The notes beneath the pieces are model-generated. The model had not been told where the DNA came from and searched no databases. It saw only the letters and a list, made by a program, of their open reading frames with translations. A stretch of DNA of 59,157 bases from Aggregatilineales bacterium (lineage in GTDB: Bacteria; Chloroflexota; Anaerolineae; Aggregatilineales; Ch27), in contig JARKNX010000078.1 of NCBI GenBank assembly GCA_029976025.1, positions 1-59,157 of the forward strand, read 5' to 3'. Of the stretch, positions 53,345 through 59,157 are shown piece by piece (position 1 is the first letter of the stretch; every line of letters starts with the position of its first letter). The translations under genes were made by a program, and so were the position numbers.

Positions 53345-53638
53345 CTAGCGCCCGGCTGTCATCTGCCGGTAAAGCCGCATGCACAACAGGCTGAGCACCA
53401 GCCCGCCAGCGGCCAGCAACAGGTCCCCGGCCAATACTCCGACAACCCGGTTGGCGCTGGCATAGCTGGCCGACGCGACGCCGAACAGCACAATCGGCAC
53501 GGCAAACAGCTTATAACGGGTATTCTCGCCAGTCAGATTCTGGTAAAACCGGCCTACCAGGAGCACGATAGTGAGCAGCACCGCCAGGGGAAACCAGCCG
53601 TAGATGGTGAATATCTGGCTGAAGGTAGAAAGCTCCAT
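53345..53638 (-). CDS. Small three-helix membrane protein (cluster member 1)
   Basis: A 97-residue membrane protein with helices at about 13-31, 41-63 and 66-88. AAAGGAGGGCAC seven bases before the ATG is one of the best RBSs in the window, suggesting high expression. It shares size and topology with the next gene but little obvious sequence. It lies 17 bases after the KaiC-like gene. No family is recognised. Confidence 0.75.
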   Translation of the reverse strand: MELSTFSQIFTIYGWFPLAVLLTIVLLVGRFYQNLTGENTRYKLFAVPIVLFGVASASYASANRVVGVLAGDLLLAAGGLVLSLLCMRLYRQMTAGR

Positions 53639-53655
53639 CGAGAAAGTGCCCTCCT

Positions 53656-54432
53656 TTAGGACTGAGGACGCGGGCGGCCAAAGGCTCCTTCAAACGCTTC
53701 CACCATGCGCAGGGTGGGCGTCCCGCTCATAATGCCCTGGCGCCCTTCAAACCTGGCGCGCACGTCAATGCCAGCGGCCGTAATCTCGTACTGGCGGATA
53801 TCCCGCGCATGGTCGGCCCCCCGCTGCTTCAACACCAGCAGCGCCCGGCGCATCGCGCTGTCAATTTCCACATAGCGCAGCAGGATGTAGCTATCGACCA
53901 CGAAGGCAATATCCTGCCCGATATTGGGATCTCCGCCGAGCAGCGTAGTGCTTTCGCGCGTCAGGACAGCCGTCAGGCCCAGCCGCTTCAGGCCGTTCAC
54001 AAAGCCATAGACGCTTTCCCGCAGATCGATCCGATCGCGGTTCAGGCGTTCAAAATGCGAGATACTGTCCACCAGTATGCGCTGCGCCCCGATCTCGCGC
54101 ACATGAGTTTCCAGCAGCCCCCCCACCTGTCGCAGATCAGCCTGGGTGACTTCCGGGCTGGTCATGATTACGCGCAGCTTGTTGGCCGCCTCCAGCGCCG
54201 GAAGGTCCCAGCCCATCCCCGCCGCATCGCGGTAATACTGCTGCGGGAATTCCTCAAAGGTCAGGACCAGGCCGGGTTCCTGCTGCACCGTGATGCCTGA
54301 ATAGATGAACTGCAACCCCAGCGTCGTCTTGCCGGTCCCGGGCGCCCCTTCAACCAGGTTAGCCGTCTCCGGCAGGAATCCGCCGTCGAGCATTTCATCC
54401 AGACCGATAATGCCGGTTGGCTTGCGTTCCAT
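53656..54432 (-). CDS. Single-domain KaiC-like RecA-superfamily ATPase
   Basis: A 258-residue protein of the RAD55/KaiC group. KPTGIIGLDEMLDGGFLPE opens the domain. Walker A is EGAPGTGKTT (28-37), the catalytic Glu pair is TFEE (Glu60-Glu61) and Walker B is RILVDSISHF with Asp122. There is one ATPase domain, not the tandem pair of the cyanobacterial clock protein, and no KaiA or KaiB gene is near. In archaea and some bacteria such proteins are linked to signal transduction. It begins two bases after the winged-helix gene, so the two are tightly coupled. Confidence 0.92.
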   Translation of the reverse strand: MERKPTGIIGLDEMLDGGFLPETANLVEGAPGTGKTTLGLQFIYSGITVQQEPGLVLTFEEFPQQYYRDAAGMGWDLPALEAANKLRVIMTSPEVTQADLRQVGGLLETHVREIGAQRILVDSISHFERLNRDRIDLRESVYGFVNGLKRLGLTAVLTRESTTLLGGDPNIGQDIAFVVDSYILLRYVEIDSAMRRALLVLKQRGADHARDIRQYEITAAGIDVRARFEGRQGIMSGTPTLRMVEAFEGAFGRPRPQS

Positions 54433-54434
54433 GG

Positions 54435-54809
54435 CTAACTCATCCCCCGAATCACATGATAGATGGCCTTAACCCGGAAGTCGCGATCCTCACAGGCCAG
54501 CACGAACTGCTGGAGCAGCTCGCGCGTCGCCCGATCCGTCGTCAGGGTGTAGACCTGGTAGCCGGATACATGCGCTATTTGCAGGATTCCCGAGTCTGCG
54601 AGCGCCAGCAGCGCCTGCTCAATATCGGCGGCTTCGCGCCCGGTGTAGCGAGCGATATTCGCCGCTGTATCAGTAGTATGGGGGTTATCGTAAAAAAAGC
54701 GGACCAGGTCCCACTTGATGAACGAGTTCACCCGCGCGCGGATGAACTCCAGCAGCCGGGGGTCCATATCATCCACCAGACGGCTTGCCAGATCATCGGA
54801 TGTACTCAT
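54435..54809 (-). CDS. Winged-helix protein coupled to the KaiC-like ATPase
   Basis: A 124-residue small protein. Residues 30-105 read as a winged helix: FIKWDLVRFFYDNPHTTDTAANIARYTGREAADIEQALLALADSGILQIAHVSGYQVYTLTTD. That is the ArsR/MarR-like helix-turn-helix with a beta wing. The N-terminus is acidic and may mediate dimer contact. There are no metal-binding cysteines. It is the first gene of the KaiC-kinase cluster, 43 bases after the secA stop, and may report ATPase state to DNA or serve as a protein-protein adaptor. The proposed role is inferred. Confidence 0.8.
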   Translation of the reverse strand: MSTSDDLASRLVDDMDPRLLEFIRARVNSFIKWDLVRFFYDNPHTTDTAANIARYTGREAADIEQALLALADSGILQIAHVSGYQVYTLTTDRATRELLQQFVLACEDRDFRVKAIYHVIRGMS

Positions 54810-54852
54810 CGCTGATCATCCCCTTCCTGGCCTCCGGAAGCCGGCGCGTCAC

Positions 54853-57681
54853 TCAATGTCTTCGCGATCGTTTACCGCCCGGCGCGGATTTCACTGTAGC
54901 GCCGCGCTGCTGGGCCGCTTTGGCGCGGAGTTCCTCCCCATCCTGCTGCATGTGACAGTGTTTGTACTTCTTCCCGCTGCCACACCAGCACGGGTCGTTG
55001 CGCCCCAGGCGGTCTTTGGCGGTCGCCCGCACCGGTTCCGGAGCCGACTCGGCTGCCATATCCCCGCGCCCGGCGCGCACATTCCGTATCTGCTGCTGGG
55101 GCTGCGGCTGGCGAACCTGCACCTGAAAGATGTTCTGCACCGCCCGATGCTCGATCTGGTCCTCCATCGAATTCCAGATTTCAAACGCCTGCCGTTTGTA
55201 TTCCACCAGTGGATCGCGCTGAGCGACAGCGACCAGGCCGATGCCCTCCCGCAGGATATCCAGATCGGTCAGGTGACGTCGCCAGAAAAAGTCAATAGCG
55301 TCCAGCAGGATCATATGTTCAGCTTGCGGCATCAACTCGCCTAACTGCGCTTCCTTCTCAGTATAGGCCTGGCGCAGCCCTTCGCGCAATTGCGCTTCGA
55401 TCTCCTCCGGGCTGAGGTTGCGCCACCCTTCCGGCGTGATTGTCGCCGGGACCGGGAACAGCTTGAGGGCATCGCGGTACAGCTCATCAAACTCCCATTC
55501 GTCCTGATACTCCGCCGTAGTTGCCGCGGCGCACAGCTTCGCCACCTGGCGATCGCCCATCCGCAACAGGCGGTCGCGCAGCCGCTGATCGGTCAGAATC
55601 TGGCGGCGCTGCTCGTAGATCGCCTCGCGCTGCTTGTTAACCACATCGTCATACTCAAGGATATGCTTGCGGATATCGAAGTTGTAGCCCTCGACGCGCA
55701 CTTGCGCCTGCTGGATTGTCCGGGAGATCACCGAATGCTCGATGGGCATATCCTCCGGCAAATCCAGCCGGTCCATCAGGCCCTTGACGCGATCGCCGCC
55801 AAAACGCCGGATCAGATCGTCTTCCAGCGAGAGATAAAAACGCGATTCGCCAGGATCCCCCTGCCGGCCTGAGCGACCCCGGAGCTGGTTATCAATCCGG
55901 CGGGCCTCATGGCGCTCCGTGCCGAGCACGAACAGGCCGCCCGCCGCCAGCACTTTCTCGCGATCTTCGGCGCATTCTTCGCGTGCCTCTTCCAGGGCCG
56001 CTTCCCACTGTTCTGGCGTCGCAGTGGTCACTTCAATGCCCTGCTTGCGCAGCTTTTCGCGGGCCAGCCCATCCGGATTGCCGCCCAGCAGGATATCCAC
56101 GCCGCGCCCGGCCATGTTAGTGGCAATAGTCACAGCGCCAGAACGGCCGGCCTGAGCAATGATCGGCGCTTCGCGGAAATGCTGCTTGGCGTTGAGGACC
56201 TCATGTGGCACGCCGGCCTTTTTCAGCTCTTTGGAGAGCCGCTCGGAAGTCTCAATCGCCACCGTGCCGACCAGGACAGGCTGCCCGCTCGCCTGTAACT
56301 GCCGGATTTGCTCGACCACCGCCCTGAACTTGCTCCTCTCCGTCATGTAAACGAGGTCTTCGTGATCCTGGCGGATCACAGGCTCGTGCGTCGGGATGAC
56401 GGTAACTTCTAGCTCGTAAATCTTGTCGAACTCCTCGGCTTCGGTGGCCGCTGTGCCCGTCATGCCGGCCAGCTTCTCGTACATACGGAAGTAATTCTGG
56501 AAGGTGATGGTCGCCAGCGTGAGGTTCTCCCGCCGGACTTCCACCCCCTCCTTGGCCTCAATCGCCTGATGCAGCCCTTCAGAAAACCGACGCCCGTGCA
56601 TCAGCCGCCCGGTGAAGGCGTCAACGATGATGACCTCGCCGCCCTGGACCACGTAATCCTTATCGCGCTCGAACAGTGCCACCGCCCGCAGCGCGTTGTC
56701 CAGATAGGCGATCATGTCGGCGTTGTCGGGGTGATAGAGATGCTCAACGCCCAGCCATTTCTCGATCTTTTCGATGCCGCTCTCGGTGAGATACGAGATG
56801 CGATCCTTGATATCCACGACGTAATCGCCGTCTGGCTCTTCGTCCTCGACGCTGTCCGGGCTGCTGGGCCTGAGCTTCTTGCACATATCGGTGAATGTTC
56901 GGTACAGGTCAGAGGGCTTCTCCGCAGTGCCGGAGATGATAAGGGGTGTGCGGGCTTCGTCGATCAGGATATTGTCGATCTCGTCGACGATGGCGTACAT
57001 GAGCGGGCGCTGCACCTGCTCTGACAGCTCCAGCACCATGTTGTCGCGCAGATAGTCGAAACCGAACTCGTTGTTCGTCCCGTAGGTGATATCAGCGCCG
57101 TAGGCTTCCTGCCGCGTCACGGGCCGCAGGTTCTGGTACCGCTCGTCATCGGATATATAAGTGGGGTCGTAGATGAACGAGCCGCGCGCCGGGTCAGCGG
57201 CAGCGTTCTGAATGACCGCCGAAGTCAGCCCCAGAAAGTGATAGATCGGCCCGACCTGCTGCAAGCCGAACTTGCTCAGGTAGTCGTTAGGGGTGACCAG
57301 ATGGCTGCCGCGGCCGGTCAGCGCGTTGAGGTACAACGGCAGCGTGGCGACGAGAGTCTTGCCCTCGCCGGTCTTCATCTCGGCGATCTTACCCTGGTGC
57401 AGCACAATCCCGCCGATCATCTGCTCGTCAAAGTGGCGCAGCCCGATCGTGCGCGTCGATGCCTCGCGCACCACGGCAAACGCCGCCGGCAGGATATCCT
57501 CCAGCGATTCGCCGCCGGCCAGGCGCGAACGGAATTCATCCGTTTTGGCGCGCAATTGCGCATCCGTCATTGTCTTCAACTGTGGCTCAAAAGTGTTAAT
57601 CACCTCGACAACCTGACGAAGCTCGTTAATCTCTCGCTCGTTCGGGTCGCCGAAGATGCTTTTCATGATTTTGCCGAACAT
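54853..57681 (-). CDS. secA: Preprotein translocase ATPase SecA
   Basis: A 942-residue DEAD-like motor that pushes unfolded preproteins through SecYEG. The first nucleotide fold shows IAEMKTGEGKTLVATLPLYLNAL and YAIVDEIDNILIDEARTPLIISG. The second shows TNMAGRGVDILLGGNPDG and RRIDNQLRGRSGRQGDPGESRFYLSLEDDL. The C-terminus ends with the SecB/ribosome-binding zinc motif RNDPCWCGSGKKYKHCH. In the segment after THLVTPNDYL the common RDAEWMGP block reads KFGLQQVGP. The downstream KaiC cluster begins 43 bases on without a clear terminator, so partial read-through is likely. Confidence 0.97.
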   Translation of the reverse strand: MFGKIMKSIFGDPNEREINELRQVVEVINTFEPQLKTMTDAQLRAKTDEFRSRLAGGESLEDILPAAFAVVREASTRTIGLRHFDEQMIGGIVLHQGKIAEMKTGEGKTLVATLPLYLNALTGRGSHLVTPNDYLSKFGLQQVGPIYHFLGLTSAVIQNAAADPARGSFIYDPTYISDDERYQNLRPVTRQEAYGADITYGTNNEFGFDYLRDNMVLELSEQVQRPLMYAIVDEIDNILIDEARTPLIISGTAEKPSDLYRTFTDMCKKLRPSSPDSVEDEEPDGDYVVDIKDRISYLTESGIEKIEKWLGVEHLYHPDNADMIAYLDNALRAVALFERDKDYVVQGGEVIIVDAFTGRLMHGRRFSEGLHQAIEAKEGVEVRRENLTLATITFQNYFRMYEKLAGMTGTAATEAEEFDKIYELEVTVIPTHEPVIRQDHEDLVYMTERSKFRAVVEQIRQLQASGQPVLVGTVAIETSERLSKELKKAGVPHEVLNAKQHFREAPIIAQAGRSGAVTIATNMAGRGVDILLGGNPDGLAREKLRKQGIEVTTATPEQWEAALEEAREECAEDREKVLAAGGLFVLGTERHEARRIDNQLRGRSGRQGDPGESRFYLSLEDDLIRRFGGDRVKGLMDRLDLPEDMPIEHSVISRTIQQAQVRVEGYNFDIRKHILEYDDVVNKQREAIYEQRRQILTDQRLRDRLLRMGDRQVAKLCAAATTAEYQDEWEFDELYRDALKLFPVPATITPEGWRNLSPEEIEAQLREGLRQAYTEKEAQLGELMPQAEHMILLDAIDFFWRRHLTDLDILREGIGLVAVAQRDPLVEYKRQAFEIWNSMEDQIEHRAVQNIFQVQVRQPQPQQQIRNVRAGRGDMAAESAPEPVRATAKDRLGRNDPCWCGSGKKYKHCHMQQDGEELRAKAAQQRGATVKSAPGGKRSRRH

Positions 57682-57742
57682 AGGCTCTCAACTCACTCTA
57701 GTTTTCCTGCCGCACAACGATACACGGACCTGAATCCTGCGG

Positions 57743-57748
57743 ATTATA
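57743..57748 (-). promoter_or_regulatory. -10 box for secA
   Basis: A consensus TATAAT on the minus strand about 62 bases before the secA ATG. A TTGCAC further upstream is 20 bases away, too far for an ideal -35. Confidence 0.5.
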
Positions 57749-57816
57749 ACACGCGGCCCGGCCTGTGCGTGCAAAAATATGCGGCCTGCCCGGGCCCGAA
57801 GCACGCGCCCCGGCCA

Positions 57817-57845
57817 TTGACGCCGATTCCCACCGCCGCTACAAT
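57817..57845 (+). promoter_or_regulatory. Sigma-70 promoter for miaB
   Basis: The -35 TTGACG (57817-57822) and the -10 TACAAT (57840-57845) are separated by exactly 17 bases, 45 bases before the miaB start. Confidence 0.75.
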
Positions 57846-57890
57846 ACGGCCTGAATTGCTCCGAATTACTGAGTCGAACAGGCAGCATCT

Positions 57891-59157
57891 ATGCGCTACT
57901 ACATCTGGACTCTCGGCTGCCAAATGAACGTAGCCGATTCACAGCTTCTGGCCTCCGAGCTGGAAAAACGCGGTCACCGCGCCGCCAGCGCCTGGGAAGA
58001 CGCCGATATCTGGGTGATCAATACCTGCGTCGTGCGCCAGTCAGCGGAAGACAAAGCCTACGGGCGGCTGAATGAGCTTCGCTCTCTCAAGCGGCAGGAC
58101 CCTTCCCGGATCATCGGCCTGATGGGCTGCCTGGTCGGGGTGCGCGACCCGCTTCACCTGCGGCGAAAACTCCCTTACGTCGATGTGCTGATGCCCCCCT
58201 CCGAACCAGGCCCCCTGATCGAATTCCTGAGCGATCGGGAAGCCGAAGCAGATGCGCTGACCGTCGAAGCCGCGGCTCGCGCTCACCGCGACGCCCTGCA
58301 GGATGGCGACGCCGTGCCGGGCGACCTGATACTGCCCCAGCACGAGCGCAACCAGTTGGTCAGCGCCCACGTCCCGGTGGTGTACGGCTGTTCTCACGCC
58401 TGCACCTACTGCATCATCCCGTTCCGGCGCGGCATCGAGCGCAGCCGGCCCGTCGGGGAGATTGTCGCTCACGTGCGCAGCCTGGCGCGCCAGGGAATCA
58501 AGGAAGTCACCCTGCTCGGCCAGATTGTCGATCGTTACGGCAAAGATATTCCGGACGGCCCCGATCTGGCGGCTTTGCTGCGTCTGGTGCATCAGGTGGC
58601 CGAGGCGGAAGGTGTCGAACGCATCCGCTTCCTGACCAGCCATCCCAACTGGATGACCGATCGCCTGCTGGATACGGTGGCCGAACTGCCGCGCGTGATG
58701 CCGCATATCGAAGTCCCCAATCAGGCCGGCGATAACGAGGTCCTGGCCCGCATGAAGCGCGGCTACACGATCGAGCAGTACATCGACCTGGTGAGCAAGA
58801 TTCGCGAGCGCATTCCGAACGTGGCGATCCACACCGACATCATCGTCGGCTTCTCCGGCGAGACCGAGACCCAGTTCCAGCGCACCTACGACGTACTGGC
58901 CCAGCTCCGCCTGGACAAGGCCCACATCGCCAAGTACAGCCCGCGACCCAATACCCTCAGCGCGCGCAGCATGCCCGACGACGTGCCGGCCGAGGAAAAG
59001 GAGCGCCGCAGCAAGGACCTGGACGACCTCCAGGCCCAGGTGGTCGCCGAGATCAATGCCCGCTGGCTGGGCAAGACGTTGCCCGTGCTCTTCGAGGAAC
59101 AGCACAAGGGCAAGTGGCGCGGCCGCACCCCGCAGAACAAGCTGGTCTTCGTGGACA
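57891..59157 (+). CDS. miaB: tRNA-2-methylthio-N6-dimethylallyladenosine synthase MiaB (3' truncated)
   Basis: A radical SAM methylthiotransferase, open to the window edge after 422 codons. The N-terminal UPF0004 domain has the three auxiliary-cluster cysteines Cys10 (LGCQMN), Cys46 (INTC) and Cys80 (MGC). The radical SAM cluster motif is Cys167-x3-Cys171-x2-Cys174 (GCSHACTYCIIPFRRG). FLTSHPNWMTDRLLD, MKRGYTIEQY and HTDIIVGFSGETE are MiaB blocks. The last visible residues enter the TRAM RNA-binding domain. An insert of about 30 polar residues (115-150) precedes the radical SAM core. It thiomethylates i6A37 of tRNAs. It is divergent from secA. Confidence 0.93.
   Translation, partial: MRYYIWTLGCQMNVADSQLLASELEKRGHRAASAWEDADIWVINTCVVRQSAEDKAYGRLNELRSLKRQDPSRIIGLMGCLVGVRDPLHLRRKLPYVDVLMPPSEPGPLIEFLSDREAEADALTVEAAARAHRDALQDGDAVPGDLILPQHERNQLVSAHVPVVYGCSHACTYCIIPFRRGIERSRPVGEIVAHVRSLARQGIKEVTLLGQIVDRYGKDIPDGPDLAALLRLVHQVAEAEGVERIRFLTSHPNWMTDRLLDTVAELPRVMPHIEVPNQAGDNEVLARMKRGYTIEQYIDLVSKIRERIPNVAIHTDIIVGFSGETETQFQRTYDVLAQLRLDKAHIAKYSPRPNTLSARSMPDDVPAEEKERRSKDLDDLQAQVVAEINARWLGKTLPVLFEEQHKGKWRGRTPQNKLVFVD

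Overview
The window is a GC-rich, densely coded bacterial chromosome segment with about 50 protein genes. I recognised no rRNA, tRNA, CRISPR array, insertion sequence or phage gene. Gene content suggests an environmental, heterotrophic member of the Chloroflexota (Anaerolineae-like). This rests on peptide-type binding proteins without a lipobox, many GAF-type sensor kinases, a DnaE with an intact PHP domain, transposase-type HTH domains fused to CHAD domains, and small beta-flower proteins. That assignment is inference from gene content only.

Layout. (1) 1-8.1 kb: the 3' end of a radical-SAM-like gene, a GH2 glycosidase, hypA-hypB nickel maturation genes, and a binding protein plus two permeases of a peptide-type ABC importer without ATPases. 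(2) 8.2-17 kb: rplS, a class I amidotransferase-like hydrolase and murI on the plus strand; then an orphan membrane histidine kinase, an AlbA_2/Schlafen-type protein and gyrA on the minus strand. (3) 17.2-24.3 kb: a secreted TPR-like protein, a penicillin-acylase-family hydrolase, two membrane-anchored unknowns, a biotin ligase and a HIT-family phosphohydrolase. (4) 24.4-39.4 kb, the most distinctive region. A nine-gene, closely packed minus-strand run (34.9 to 25.7 kb) encodes two thymidylate-kinase-like proteins, a CYTH protein, methylmalonyl-CoA mutase large subunit, a small membrane protein, the carboxyltransferase, biotin carboxylase and biotin carrier of an acyl-CoA (propionyl-CoA) carboxylase, and a GT39-like membrane glycosyltransferase. 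It is bracketed by two different HTH-CHAD proteins, one of which also carries a Ppx/GppA-like HD domain. Methylmalonyl-CoA epimerase lies just beyond the second. (5) 39.4-48.6 kb: a PHP hydrolase, an SDR, a three-gene operon with a beta-flower protein and YbaK, then dnaE, mutM and a membrane unknown. (6) 48.6-59.2 kb: deoC, a metallo-beta-lactamase-fold hydrolase, a five-gene signalling cluster (winged helix, KaiC-like ATPase, two small membrane proteins, GAF histidine kinase), secA, and miaB running off the end.

How the genes work together. Biotin ligase, biotin carrier, biotin carboxylase, carboxyltransferase, epimerase and mutase make a near-complete route from propionyl-CoA to succinyl-CoA; only the B12-binding small subunit and the MeaB chaperone are missing here. 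CYTH and CHAD are protein families tied to inorganic tri- and polyphosphate. Their placement inside and around this operon, with CYTH translationally coupled to the mutase, suggests an undescribed link between polyphosphate state and propionate/methylmalonyl metabolism. The KaiC-centred cluster is the second candidate for a novel system, probably a membrane signalling relay. Both proposals are inferences from gene order and domain content.
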